A stretch of DNA of 64,000 bases, from the NCBI RefSeq assembly GCF_009720385.1, contig NZ_WARX01000026.1, forward strand, positions 110,651-174,650. Direction: 5' to 3'. Under the pieces are notes generated by a model. That model had not been told where the DNA came from. It saw only the letters and a list, made by a program, of their open reading frames with translations, and did no database searches. Origin of the DNA: Catellatospora vulcania (GTDB lineage Bacteria > Actinomycetota > Actinomycetes > Mycobacteriales > Micromonosporaceae). Position 1 is the stretch's first letter. Every line of letters begins with the position of its first letter. The position numbers and the translations under genes were made by a program. Shown one piece after another: positions 7,688 through 15,316 of the stretch.

Positions 7688-9166
7688 ATGGCGGGCATGA
7701 CGACGACCGAGCCTGTCCGGCTCAACGGCCGCTATCGCTTGGACCAGCGCATCGGCGCGGGTGGTATGGGCGAGGTCTGGCGCGCCACCGACGAGCTGCT
7801 GGGCCGGACCGTCGCGGTGAAGACGGTGCTGCCCTCGCTCGCCGACGACGCCGACTTCGCCCGCCGCTTCCTCGCCGAGGCGCGGGCGATGGCCGGGGTG
7901 CACCACCGCGGCGTCGTCGCCATCCACGACCTCTACAGCGGCCCCGAGGGCGCGTACCTGGTCATGGAGTTCGTCGACGGCGAACCCCTCTCCCAGGTGC
8001 TGGCCCGCTACGGCCGGCTCGCCGCGCCGCCGTCGCTGCACCTGGTCGGCCAGGCCGCCGACGCGCTGCACGCGGTGCACGGCCGGGGCATCGTGCACCG
8101 CGACGTCAAGCCCGGCAACATGCTGGTGCGGCCCGACGGCACGCTGCTGCTCACCGACTTCGGCATCGCCCGCCGCGACGGCGCGACCGCGCTGACCGCC
8201 ACCGGCGCGGTCATCGGCACGCTGTCCTATCTGGCCCCGGAGCAGGTGCTCGGCCACCCGGCCACCCCTCGCAGCGACGTGTACGCCCTCGGCGTCGTCG
8301 CCTACGAATGCCTGACCGGGCGGCGGCCGTTCACCGCCGAGAACCCGTTCGCGGCCGCCATGATGCGGCTCAACCAGGCTCCCCCGCCGCTCGGCCCGCA
8401 CGTGCCCGCCCCGGTCGCGGCGCTGGTGGAACGGGCGCTGGCCGTCGAACCGAACGACCGCTGGGCCGACGCGGCCACCTTCGGCACGGCGATCGCCCAG
8501 GTCGCCGCAGCCCTGCGCAGCGGCGTCGCACCCACGCCGGTGCCGCACTCCGCCGAGCCGACCGTCGTGCAGCAGCGGAGCCCGCTCTCACCGACGCTGC
8601 TGGAACCGGGCCTCGCGGCGACGGCGGTCGCCACCCCGCACTCCGGCACGCCGCACGCTGCCATGCCGGCCGTGCCGCGCACGGGCGGCGGCCTCGCCGC
8701 CTCCAACGCCGAAGCCACCGTCCTCACCCCGAGGCCGAACACGGCCCCGCCGTTCACCCCGGGCACCGGGACACCCGGCGGTGTGGTCGTGCCACCGGGG
8801 TTCCGGCCCCGCGACGGCTACTACGTGCCGGTCGCGCCGATGTGCTGGGGCGGCCTGGTCATCCCCGGCGGCCTGGGCCGCACCCCGCGGCGGATCGCGC
8901 CGGACGAGGAGCACTACTGGGAGACGTTCGCCGCCGCGGAACTGCCCGAGGACGCGGTCTACCTGCGGCAGGAAGAGCTGCTGGGGCACCCGGCCGTGGC
9001 CGCGGTGTGCACGGCGCGGGTGCTCGCCGCGAGCAGCCGCGACCCGGCCCGCACCGTCGGCTGGGAGCTGGAGCCGTGGCCGGTGCAGCTCGGCCGGGAC
9101 CGCTGGATCTTCCACTGTCTGGCCGGGCCCGGCACGGGCGAATGGCTGGGCAGCGAATTCGCCTGA
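7688..9166 (+). CDS. Soluble Ser/Thr protein kinase (PknB/Hanks type) with unrecognised C-terminal domain
   Basis: A 492-residue protein. The kinase domain (about 14-275) is complete: glycine loop RIGAGGMGEV, catalytic Lys45, HRDVKPGN with Asp139, DFG with Asp157, APEQ and SDVYALG. A Pro/Thr-rich linker (about 280-375) follows. The last 110 residues (MCWGGLVIPGG to the end) make a compact alpha/beta-looking region that I cannot assign. Unlike most actinobacterial PknB proteins there is no membrane segment or PASTA repeat, so it is predicted cytosolic. ATG at 7688 or 7697; no strong ribosome site. It is followed 18 nt later by a membrane protein that may be its partner. Confidence 0.9.
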   Translation: MAGMTTTEPVRLNGRYRLDQRIGAGGMGEVWRATDELLGRTVAVKTVLPSLADDADFARRFLAEARAMAGVHHRGVVAIHDLYSGPEGAYLVMEFVDGEPLSQVLARYGRLAAPPSLHLVGQAADALHAVHGRGIVHRDVKPGNMLVRPDGTLLLTDFGIARRDGATALTATGAVIGTLSYLAPEQVLGHPATPRSDVYALGVVAYECLTGRRPFTAENPFAAAMMRLNQAPPPLGPHVPAPVAALVERALAVEPNDRWADAATFGTAIAQVAAALRSGVAPTPVPHSAEPTVVQQRSPLSPTLLEPGLAATAVATPHSGTPHAAMPAVPRTGGGLAASNAEATVLTPRPNTAPPFTPGTGTPGGVVVPPGFRPRDGYYVPVAPMCWGGLVIPGGLGRTPRRIAPDEEHYWETFAAAELPEDAVYLRQEELLGHPAVAAVCTARVLAASSRDPARTVGWELEPWPVQLGRDRWIFHCLAGPGTGEWLGSEFA

Positions 9167-9184
9167 GGCGGCATACTCATCGAC

Positions 9185-9844
9185 ATGGGTCCCCTCGCCC
9201 GCCGCGGCGCGGTCTTCGCCGGGTTCGCCGCGGCCACCGCGCTCGCCGCGTACGCCCTGCACCATGCCAATCTCGATGCCTGGACGTGGTTCAACCCCGA
9301 CCCGCAGGGCTTCGACCAGGAGCTGTGGGCCTGGCTGACCGCGGGCGCGTTCGCGGCCACCGCCGGCACCCTGGTCGCGCAACTGGGCGCGCTCCTGTTC
9401 GGACGGTATGCCCAGCGTGACGGCGCGGGCCTGCCCACCGCGGTCGCCGCCGGGCTGGGCCTGGCCCTGACGCAGCTCGCGGTGGCGGTGCCGAGGGCCG
9501 TCGACCGGCTGAACGGCAAAGGCATGGCGATCGAGATGGCGCGCCACGGCCACCCGTTCGACCCTGCGCTGTGGCGGCAGCCGCTGGTGGTGACGGCCGT
9601 CCTGGCGGCCGTGGTGAGCTGCCTGGCCTGGTCGATCATCGGGTACGGCATCGGGCGGCGCGCCGGCAGCGTGGTCCACGCCGTGCTCGGGGTCCTCGCC
9701 GTGCTCCTCTACGTCCTGGTGCAGGGCGTGTTCACCGGCGCCGGGCCCTGGTGGGCGCCGGCCGTGCTCGCGCTCGCGCCCTGCCTGGCCGCGGTGCTGC
9801 TGTCCCGCAACTCCGCCACCACGCCCGCCGCGGCGGGCACCTGA
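9185..9844 (+). CDS. Membrane protein of unknown function
   Basis: A 219-residue protein not recognised. Hydrophobic stretches at about 8-28, 48-72, 84-104, 137-158, 163-180 and 188-207 suggest five or six transmembrane helices. A short loop (RLNGKGMAIEMARHGHPFDPALWRQ) precedes the last three. Starts 18 nt after the kinase gene on the same strand, so a kinase-linked role is possible by context only. Confidence 0.6.
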   Translation: MGPLARRGAVFAGFAAATALAAYALHHANLDAWTWFNPDPQGFDQELWAWLTAGAFAATAGTLVAQLGALLFGRYAQRDGAGLPTAVAAGLGLALTQLAVAVPRAVDRLNGKGMAIEMARHGHPFDPALWRQPLVVTAVLAAVVSCLAWSIIGYGIGRRAGSVVHAVLGVLAVLLYVLVQGVFTGAGPWWAPAVLALAPCLAAVLLSRNSATTPAAAGT

Positions 9845-9859
9845 CCCCGGCGGGGCCGC

Positions 9860-10414
9860 TCAGCGCTCCAGCAGTCGGCGCAGCACCGGCCGGGCCGCCT
9901 CCACCGGATCCGCGTCCGGGGGCACGCTCAGCGCTCCGGCCAGCCACAGGCTGGCGAAGCCGTGGGCGATCGACCAGCCGGCCCGAGCCGTGTTCTCGCT
10001 GCCCACCGGGGAGGCCTCCGCCGCACGCGCACCCTGGGCCAGCAGCGCCCCGGCCCGCTCGCGGGCGTGCCGCACGGCCGTGTCGTCGGCCCGGTAGAGC
10101 TTCGGCTGGAACATCACGCCGAAATGGACCGGATGCGCGGTGGCGAAGCGCACGTACGCGAGCCCGGCCTCCAGGAAGTCCGGCCCCGCGTCCTTGAGCG
10201 TGTCGGCGAGCAGGTCGAAGCCCTCCGCGGCCAGCGCCGTCAGCAGCCCGGCCTTGTCACCGAAGTGATGTGCGGGGGCGGCGTGCGAGACCCCGGCCCG
10301 GCGGGCCAGTTCACGCAGGCTCCAGCCGTCGAGTCCGGACTCCCCGATGGCGTCGACCGCGGCGTCCAGCACCGTCCGCCGCAGATCTCCGTGGTGGTAT
10401 CCGATCGTCCTCAC
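9860..10414 (-). CDS. TetR/AcrR family regulator
   Basis: A 184-residue repressor. The N-terminal HTH reads YHHGDLRRTVLDAAVDAIGE then LRELARRAGVSHAAPAHHFGDKAGLLTAL, the classical TetR DNA-binding text. The C-terminal half is the TetR_C ligand-binding bundle found in WHG-type members (FATAHPVHFGVMF). I choose the GTG at 10414 (VRTIGYHHGD) because homologues start there; an in-frame ATG at 10450 overlaps the operator. It is divergent from the DoxX-like gene at 10522, with a 14-bp inverted repeat between them, so it most likely represses itself and that gene. Confidence 0.9.
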   Translation of the reverse strand: MRTIGYHHGDLRRTVLDAAVDAIGESGLDGWSLRELARRAGVSHAAPAHHFGDKAGLLTALAAEGFDLLADTLKDAGPDFLEAGLAYVRFATAHPVHFGVMFQPKLYRADDTAVRHARERAGALLAQGARAAEASPVGSENTARAGWSIAHGFASLWLAGALSVPPDADPVEAARPVLRRLLER

Positions 10415-10447
10415 GTCCTTCCGCGGTGACCGAGGTCTCCATCTTTC

Positions 10448-10499
10448 CATTGACAAGTTCTTCACGTCCAGACTACCGTCGGTCCAGAACTTGTCAATG
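10448..10499. promoter_or_regulatory. Divergent promoter/operator of TetR and DoxX genes
   Basis: CATTGACAAGTTCT (10448-10461) and AGAACTTGTCAATG (10486-10499) form a perfect 14-bp inverted repeat 24 bp apart. Each arm contains TTGACA, so each serves as a -35: rightward TTGACA 10450-10455 with TACCGT 10474-10479, and leftward TTGACA 10497-10492 with TAGTCT 10475-10470. TetR binding to the arms would cover both -35 boxes at once. Confidence 0.75.
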
Positions 10500-10521
10500 A
10501 CTAGACCAGGAGAGAACCACC

Positions 10522-11043
10522 ATGACCCTCGCCGTACTGATCATCGGTCTGCTGGTCCTGCGCGGGCTCGGCGCGCTCGGCGTGCGCAGGTTCGCCACCT
10601 GGGCCGCGAGCGGCGCGCACGCGCTCGCCGCGATGCTCGTGATGACCGCGACCGCGCATTTCGTCCCGGCCGGCGTGACGGTCATGCCGACCCACGCGGA
10701 CCTGGTGGCGATGGTGCCGCCGTTCGTGCCCGCCCCCGGCGCCATGGTGTACGCGACCGGCGTGCTGGAACTGCTCGGCGCGATCGGGCTCGTCGTCACC
10801 CGCACCCGCCGCGCCGCAGGCCTGTGCCTGGTGGCACTGTTCCTGCTGCTCCTGCCCGCCAACGTGTACGCCGCGGTCGCCGACGTGCCGTTCCACGGCG
10901 AGGCGGCCTCGCCGCTGTGGCAGCGCATCCCCGAGCAGGTGCTCTACATCGGCGTCGCGCTCGCCGCGGCACTGTCCGCCCCGGCGTCGCACCACGCCGT
11001 CCACACCCGACCCACCGAGGTGACCGCCGCCACGCTCCCGTGA
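10522..11043 (+). CDS. DoxX-like membrane protein
   Basis: A 173-residue protein with four hydrophobic segments, of the DoxX/DoxD-like superfamily. Typical features are the MTATAHF helix, PPFVPAPGAMVYATGVLELLGAIGLV and a following RRAAGLCLVALFLLLLPANVY segment. DoxX family members are small quinone- or thiol-linked membrane proteins whose chemistry is poorly known. ATG at 10522 has AGGAGAG 7 nt upstream. Divergent from, and presumably repressed by, the TetR regulator across the 10448-10499 operator. A second DoxX-like gene sits at 15820. Confidence 0.8.
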   Translation: MTLAVLIIGLLVLRGLGALGVRRFATWAASGAHALAAMLVMTATAHFVPAGVTVMPTHADLVAMVPPFVPAPGAMVYATGVLELLGAIGLVVTRTRRAAGLCLVALFLLLLPANVYAAVADVPFHGEAASPLWQRIPEQVLYIGVALAAALSAPASHHAVHTRPTEVTAATLP

Positions 11044-11071
11044 GCGGGGCCGCGAACCGGCCCGCAACCCG

Positions 11072-11611
11072 TCAGCGGGCCGGTTCGGCCTCCAGCCGGT
11101 CCTGCTGCGAGCCGGCCGCGCTGAAGCCGAGCAGGGCGACGCCGCCGAGCACGCCGGTCCACGGCGACGCGGCCTCCGTGACGGTCAGCGCGAGAACGCC
11201 CCCGACGATCGCCAGGCCGATCATGACCCAGCCCAGGCGGGCGAAGACAGGCGCCCGGAACGCTCCGGCGAACGGCAGGAAGTGCGCTCCCACCACGAGC
11301 ACCACCCACGGCACCGTCAGCACGGGCTGGTGCAGCACGTTGTTGATGACACCCGCGCCGACCGGGATGCCCAGCGCCATCGCCGTCACCGAGAAGCCGT
11401 AGACGCGGATCGCCTGCCGCGACGGCGGTTCCGCCGGACCCGGCACACCCACCGGCCGGATCACCGCGAACCACACCACCGCGACGAAGGCCAGCACCCC
11501 GACGACCCGCACCAGCGTGTCCACCGGCGCGGAAAGCTGCCCCGCGTTGACGAGAATGAAGACCAGGCCGCCGATGGAGCCGATCATCGCTCCGATACGT
11601 TCTCCGCGCAT
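11072..11611 (-). CDS. Membrane protein of unknown function
   Basis: A 179-residue protein with five to six hydrophobic segments (about 10-28, 36-55, 76-96, 100-118, 130-148, 150-166). The C-terminus is polar (QQDRLEAEPAR). I do not recognise a family. ATG at 11611 chosen over an upstream in-frame TTG at 11623. Convergent with the DoxX gene; the 28-bp gap between them (11044-11071) shows nothing notable. Confidence 0.6.
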   Translation of the reverse strand: MRGERIGAMIGSIGGLVFILVNAGQLSAPVDTLVRVVGVLAFVAVVWFAVIRPVGVPGPAEPPSRQAIRVYGFSVTAMALGIPVGAGVINNVLHQPVLTVPWVVLVVGAHFLPFAGAFRAPVFARLGWVMIGLAIVGGVLALTVTEAASPWTGVLGGVALLGFSAAGSQQDRLEAEPAR

Positions 11612-11752
11612 CGCCCCATCCAACCATGATCACTCAGGGTGAGCCGTGCCGGTACGAATCAGGCATACGCCGAAGGCGCTGCGCCCCAGCGCCTGTGTCC
11701 CCCACCACTAAGGCCACCTCGAACGGTGATCGCTGCGATAACGTCGGCAGCG

Positions 11753-11852
11753 CGAAGGGGAGTAGTTCCCGAACGTGGTGGTCGACATACTGGCCCGCTC
11801 CGGCGGTCCCGGCCACCCGACCTGGCCTCCGGCCAGGTGAGCGAGACCTTCG
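11753..11852 (+). promoter_or_regulatory. yybP-ykoY manganese riboswitch
   Basis: Matches the yybP-ykoY RNA consensus. A closing stem P1 pairs CGAAGG (11753-11758) with CCTTCG (11847-11852). The conserved AGGGGAGTAG follows P1, GACATACTGGCCCG lies in the middle, and the 3' side has GAGCGAGACCTTCG. A 7-bp hairpin CCTGGCC-tcc-GGCCAGG (11821-11837) sits before the 3' consensus. These RNAs bind Mn2+ between two loops. It lies 75 nt before the GTG of a UPF0016/TMEM165 protein, a family that yybP-ykoY commonly controls. The mode (translation or termination) is not obvious, though the 74-nt spacer ends in the gene ribosome site. Confidence 0.9.
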
Positions 11853-11926
11853 ACTCAGGCAGTCCATGCCGGGTCGAGGTCGTCGCATGCGCCTTCAACC
11901 CGGTGAACACGTCCCGGGAGGACACA

Positions 11927-12514
11927 GTGGAAGGTTTCCTCGCCGCTCTGGCGATCAGTTTCGGCGTCATCTTCGTGGCCGAGCTGGGTGACAAGTCCCA
12001 GCTGATGGCGATGACGTTCGCCACCCGCTACCGCACCGGCATCGTGCTGGCCGGCATCACCATCGCCACCGCCGTGGTGCACCTGGTGTCGGTCGGGGTG
12101 GGGGTCGGGCTCGGCAGCGCGCTGCCCACCGGCTGGATCGCGCTCGCGGCGGGCCTGGCGTTCCTGGCGTTCGCCGCCTGGACGCTGCGCGGCGACAGCC
12201 TCACCGAGGAGGAGAAGACCAAGGCCCAGCGCGGCGGGAAGTCGGCGCTGTGGGCCGTCGGCGGCGCGTTCTTCCTCGCCGAACTCGGCGACAAGACGAT
12301 GCTGGCGACCATCACCCTGGCCACCCAGCACGGCTGGTTCGGCACCTGGGTCGGCTCGACGGTGGGCATGGTCGCCGCCGACGCGCTGGCCATCCTGGTC
12401 GGCCGCTGGCTGGGCCGCAGCCTGCCCGAGCGGGCCGTGCGCTACGGCGCGGCCGCGCTGTTCGTTCTTTTCGGCGTATGGCTGCTGGTGGATGCCGTCG
12501 GCCAGCTCACCTGA
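11927..12514 (+). CDS. UPF0016/TMEM165-GDT1 family Mn2+ transporter
   Basis: A 195-residue membrane protein with six helices. It carries both copies of the family signature, VAELGDKSQLMAMTFATRY near residue 17 and LAELGDKTMLATITLATQH near residue 118. The paired E-x-G-D-K-(T/S) motifs form the cation path in MneA and GDT1-like exporters. GTG at 11927 is preceded by GGGAGG with 5-nt spacing. The long open frame upstream to 11639 runs through the riboswitch and is not coding. Expected to export excess Mn2+, switched on by the riboswitch at 11753-11852. A hairpin terminator follows. Confidence 0.93.
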   Translation: MEGFLAALAISFGVIFVAELGDKSQLMAMTFATRYRTGIVLAGITIATAVVHLVSVGVGVGLGSALPTGWIALAAGLAFLAFAAWTLRGDSLTEEEKTKAQRGGKSALWAVGGAFFLAELGDKTMLATITLATQHGWFGTWVGSTVGMVAADALAILVGRWLGRSLPERAVRYGAAALFVLFGVWLLVDAVGQLT

Positions 12515-12522
12515 GTCCGGCT

Positions 12523-12551
12523 CCCCTGCGGCCCCGCTGCGGCCGCAGGGG
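12523..12551. terminator. Hairpin terminator between convergent genes
   Basis: CCCCTGCGGC (12523-12532) pairs perfectly with GCCGCAGGGG (12542-12551), with a 9-nt loop, 9 nt after the UPF0016 stop and 12 nt from the stop of the opposing gene. Confidence 0.8.
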
Positions 12552-12562
12552 ACCGCTCGCCG

Positions 12563-12946
12563 TCACGACGCCAGGGCCATGCTCCACAGCCAGATCGCCA
12601 TCGCGGTGAGGCCGATGATCGCGAGCGTCTTGAACAGGAGCATGAACACTCCCTCGGAGAGGACTGCCACCTGCGGTTTCGAGGGCAGGTAACGCACCGT
12701 GTACTCCTGTCCGACGGTCGTCCGCGGATCGATGTGTCCGCTGACGGTGTGCCTACCGCGCGCCACGGTGTACCGGACGGTGCCGCGGCATCCGTAGTTG
12801 CCGAACCGGCTGATGCCGGTCACCTTGCCCACCACCGTCTGACCGGACAGGCGCAGCCGCCACTCCCTCAGCGTTGCAGGGCCTTCGATCGCGGCACTGA
12901 CGGCCGGCAACGAGGTCAATACGGCAACGAAGAACCATCTCACCAC
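12563..12946 (-). CDS. DUF3592-like small membrane protein
   Basis: About 127 residues. One hydrophobic segment lies at each end (about 3-20 and 98-120), enclosing a beta-rich extracytoplasmic region: LRLSGQTVVGKVTGISR, then GTVRYTVARGRHTVSG and VGQEYTVRYLPSKPQVAVL. That pattern matches DUF3592 proteins, whose role is unknown. The start is uncertain: GTG codons at 12955, 12946 and 12943 are all possible, with GGAG next to them. Convergent with the Mn transporter gene. Confidence 0.6.
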   Translation of the reverse strand: MVRWFFVAVLTSLPAVSAAIEGPATLREWRLRLSGQTVVGKVTGISRFGNYGCRGTVRYTVARGRHTVSGHIDPRTTVGQEYTVRYLPSKPQVAVLSEGVFMLLFKTLAIIGLTAMAIWLWSMALAS

Positions 12947-13039
12947 CTCCGGCACCCGCGGTCCCTTCGTCGACGCTGCACGCACGGTAGCGGTCAGCGG
13001 CAAGGCGCGGTGTCCGCCGGCCGATCCTCGCGCCGACCC

Positions 13040-13522
13040 TCAGGCGCCGGCCAGGTCCTCGGTGGCGGCCCGGCCGGCTTCGATCGCGCGGTCGAGGAAT
13101 CCGGCGATGACGTCCAGTTCCGCGTAGCTGTAGCCGGCGCAGATGTCTTCCACCGCATTGTTCATGCCTGCCAGCAGGCCGTGCACCTCGCCCGCGCGGT
13201 CGGGCAGGGCGCGCACGCTCACCCCGCGGCGGTCGGCCGGGTCGGGTTCGCGGGTCACCCAGCCGGCGTGTTCGAGCCGGTCGAGGATGCCGGTCATGGT
13301 TGCCGGGTGCACCCCGGCCCGCCGCGCGACAGCGCCGGGATTCAGCGGCCCGTGCCGGCTGATCAGTTCGAGACAGTCCAGGTCGACATCCTTGAGTTCC
13401 AGCCGTGCTCCCACCTGCCGGTTGAGCATGGCGAGCTGGTCGCGCAACTCGCGCAGGCCGTCTTTGATCTCGTGGGTGCGCTGCCGCCGCGCACGGGCGT
13501 CGCCAGGTGCCACGGAACTCAT
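13040..13522 (-). CDS. MarR family regulator
   Basis: A 160-residue winged-helix regulator. The core reads DCLELISRHGPLNPGAVARRAGVHPATMTGILDRLEHAGWVTREPDPADRRGVSV in MarR order (recognition helix and wing with the DxxDRR motif). It probably responds to a small hydrophobic ligand. ATG at 13522; the next gene upstream on the same strand ends at 13636. A TACGAT/ATCGTA inverted repeat 27-44 bp upstream of the start is a likely autoregulatory site. No obvious target gene besides itself and its same-strand neighbours. Confidence 0.85.
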   Translation of the reverse strand: MSSVAPGDARARRQRTHEIKDGLRELRDQLAMLNRQVGARLELKDVDLDCLELISRHGPLNPGAVARRAGVHPATMTGILDRLEHAGWVTREPDPADRRGVSVRALPDRAGEVHGLLAGMNNAVEDICAGYSYAELDVIAGFLDRAIEAGRAATEDLAGA

Positions 13523-13548
13523 GCGCACGACCCCAAGGCCCGGATTAA

Positions 13549-13566
13549 TACGATTCTCATATCGTA
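13549..13566. promoter_or_regulatory. Likely MarR operator
   Basis: TACGAT (13549-13554) and ATCGTA (13561-13566) form a perfect inverted repeat with a 6-nt centre. It lies in an AT-rich patch just upstream of the MarR start, and the minus-strand text TATTAAT next to it could be the -10 box. Confidence 0.5.
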
Positions 13567-13635
13567 CGGAATCCGGTTCGGTCCGTCCGGTGTTTGGAAG
13601 TGCTGACGGCGACGTGGAGCAGCCACGGCGACGTG

Positions 13636-13998
13636 CTACGCGAGATCCCGGACAAGCTTCACGGTGTATTCGGTGTCGTTGTGGTGGCCCTCGAAATCCG
13701 AGAACTCGCCGGCCGCGAAAGACCAGCCGCCTTCGGCGATGACCGCGCGGAGCATGTCCAGCGGAAGCTCCACCGCCGCCGCAGGCATCTCCCACTCCCC
13801 CACGACGACCTCCACGGCGCGCTGGGCCAGCTCGTCGAACGTCGCGAACTCGTCCGGCTCGTCGTCGTCGACCTCCTGCCACCGCCCCTCGGCCGCCCGG
13901 CGCAGCAGCTCGGCCTCCATGGCCTCCGCTCCGTTGATGTCTTCGTCCCACTCGTGCTCGAAGTACGAGAAACGGAGCAGTCGACGCTCGGCGGTCAT
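13636..13998 (-). CDS. Acidic hypothetical protein
   Basis: A 120-residue acidic protein not recognised. It starts MTAERRLLRFSYFEHEWDEDINGAE and includes EVDDDEPDEFATFDELAQRAVEVVVGEWEMP and a C-terminal DFEGHHNDTEYTVKLV. It looks like a small soluble alpha/beta protein. ATG at 13998 shares one base with the TGA stop of the upstream SRPBCC gene (TGATG), so the two are translationally coupled and probably act together. Confidence 0.6.
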   Translation of the reverse strand: MTAERRLLRFSYFEHEWDEDINGAEAMEAELLRRAAEGRWQEVDDDEPDEFATFDELAQRAVEVVVGEWEMPAAAVELPLDMLRAVIAEGGWSFAAGEFSDFEGHHNDTEYTVKLVRDLA

Positions 13999-14489
13999 CA
14001 GGATTCCTCCATGGACGTCTCGATCGCTGCCAGCACCACCGGGTCCTGGCAGCCGGCGGCGAAGCCTGCGATGCGGCGGCGGATGTCCCGGCCGAGCAAC
14101 CACATCCCGACCCGGTCGGCAATCGGGCGGATCACCGCCGGCCGGGTGCGGAAGTGGTAGCGCCACGTGGCGACCGTGTGGCCGGGCTGCTCCGCCGGCG
14201 CGAAGCGCCAGCCGCCGGCCATCATCTCGAAGAACCACGGCCCGCGGACCATCTTCATGCCGACGTTGGTGGGCGGGGCGTAGGAGACGTACTCGCTGAC
14301 CATGGACAGGCCGTGCCGCGACCGGGTGAACGTGCGCACCCCCTTGCCTGGCCGGGCAGCGCCGTCGAGCAGGTGCTGCTCGCGCACGAACGGGTCCCAG
14401 CGGTAGCGGGTCTCGCCGGTGGTCTGCGACACCGCGAACGCGACCGCGGGCGGGACGGGGACGATCGTCACGGCCTCCACGACGGGCAT
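13998..14489 (-). CDS. SRPBCC (START/polyketide-cyclase-like) protein
   Basis: A 163-residue protein with the SRPBCC layout: an N-terminal VEAVTIVPVPPAVAFAVSQ strand-turn, RYRWDPFVREQHLLDGA, then beta strands (VRTFTRSRHGLSMVSEYVSY, TVATWRYHFRTRP) and a long C-terminal helix ending in RRRIAGFAAGC. Members bind small hydrophobic ligands in a helix-grip pocket. ATG at 14489 chosen; the frame is open further upstream. It is the first gene of a coupled pair with 13636-13998. Confidence 0.75.
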   Translation of the reverse strand: MPVVEAVTIVPVPPAVAFAVSQTTGETRYRWDPFVREQHLLDGAARPGKGVRTFTRSRHGLSMVSEYVSYAPPTNVGMKMVRGPWFFEMMAGGWRFAPAEQPGHTVATWRYHFRTRPAVIRPIADRVGMWLLGRDIRRRIAGFAAGCQDPVVLAAIETSMEES

Positions 14490-14605
14490 CGCGCCATCCT
14501 GCCATGCGGCGCCACACCTCGCCCGAAGGTCGCCGCCACCAGCATGGATCATGCCGGCACATCGCCCTGCCGCCGGGGCTCAGCCCAGTGTCGTACCCGC
14601 TCTGC

Positions 14606-15019
14606 ATGATCTCGGCCATGGCCGACCGACCCTCCCAGCACTGGCGCGAAAACGTCGCCGCAGAAGCCGCCGAAGTGGCCCGAGGCGTTCTCGGGCCGGA
14701 TGACGCGTTCGCAGCGCAGCTGTTCCCCGTGTCGTTGCTGGATGCGACCGACGCCGTCCTCAGCAGGTTCGAGGTCGAAGTCGGGCGGGTGACGGAGCCG
14801 ACCGACGACGACGTCATGGACATGGTGCGGCGAGTCGTGCTCGATCTGAATCGCGTCAACGACGACCACGGCGGAGCCGGCTACGAAACCGGCGAGCGGG
14901 AGCAGCTGTGCGATTACATCGATGCCGTTCTGGGCGAGGCCGGCATCGACGTGCCCGCATTGGCTGAGCGACGCGGCATCAACCGCTGGGAGCTGACTGA
15001 CGACTGGCGCGAGTGGTGA
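14606..15019 (+). CDS. Small acidic hypothetical protein
   Basis: 137 residues (133 if the ATG at 14618 is used). Not assigned to a family with certainty. It has a helical N-terminus (HWRENVAAEAAEVARGVLG), LLDATDAVLSRFEVEVGR, VMDMVRRVVLDLNRVND, and ends in RRGINRWELTDDWREW. The overall feel is of a stand-alone bacterial immunity-like or DUF protein, but no toxin lies beside it. Divergent from the SRPBCC pair with a 116-bp gap. Confidence 0.55.
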   Translation: MISAMADRPSQHWRENVAAEAAEVARGVLGPDDAFAAQLFPVSLLDATDAVLSRFEVEVGRVTEPTDDDVMDMVRRVVLDLNRVNDDHGGAGYETGEREQLCDYIDAVLGEAGIDVPALAERRGINRWELTDDWREW

Positions 15020-15091
15020 CCTGTGGCTTGATTCGCGGCCCGGCAGGCGGCACGGTCGTGCGCTGACGCCAGGCGCCCGTGGGACCAGCCG

Positions 15092-15260
15092 TCACTCGTT
15101 CCCCAGGGCCTCGTAGCCGGCCAGCAGCATGTCGACCGCCTGGGCGAACCGGGTGTCGAAGTCGAGCCCCGCGCGAGTGCGGATGACTTCGGTGAAGTTG
15201 GGGAACTCGTGCGGATCGAGGTCGGCGGCGTGCTGGTCGAGATCGGCTCGGACCCCTCGT
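15092..15260 (-). pseudogene. Remnant of a TetR-family C-terminal domain
   Basis: Reading the minus strand back from the TGA at 15094-15092 gives ADLDPHEFPNFTEVIRTRAG then FDTRFAQAVDMLLAGYEALGNE. This is the standard end of a TetR/AcrR ligand-binding domain. Before about 15260 the frame no longer resembles TetR and there is no HTH or start codon within reach, so only about 55 residues survive. The HxlR gene begins its 3' end at 15317 on the same strand. Probably a deletion scar. Confidence 0.6.
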
Positions 15261-15316
15261 GCCCCGGCGTCCGGCCGACTTCGGCCAGGGTGTGGCCGGT
15301 GTGAGCGGTCGCCCCG

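Noticed and set aside
10497..10499. ATG within the right arm of the TetR operator as start of the DoxX gene
   Set aside because: It is out of frame with the gene and a mirror image of the left arm; the ATG at 10522 has a clear AGGAG site.
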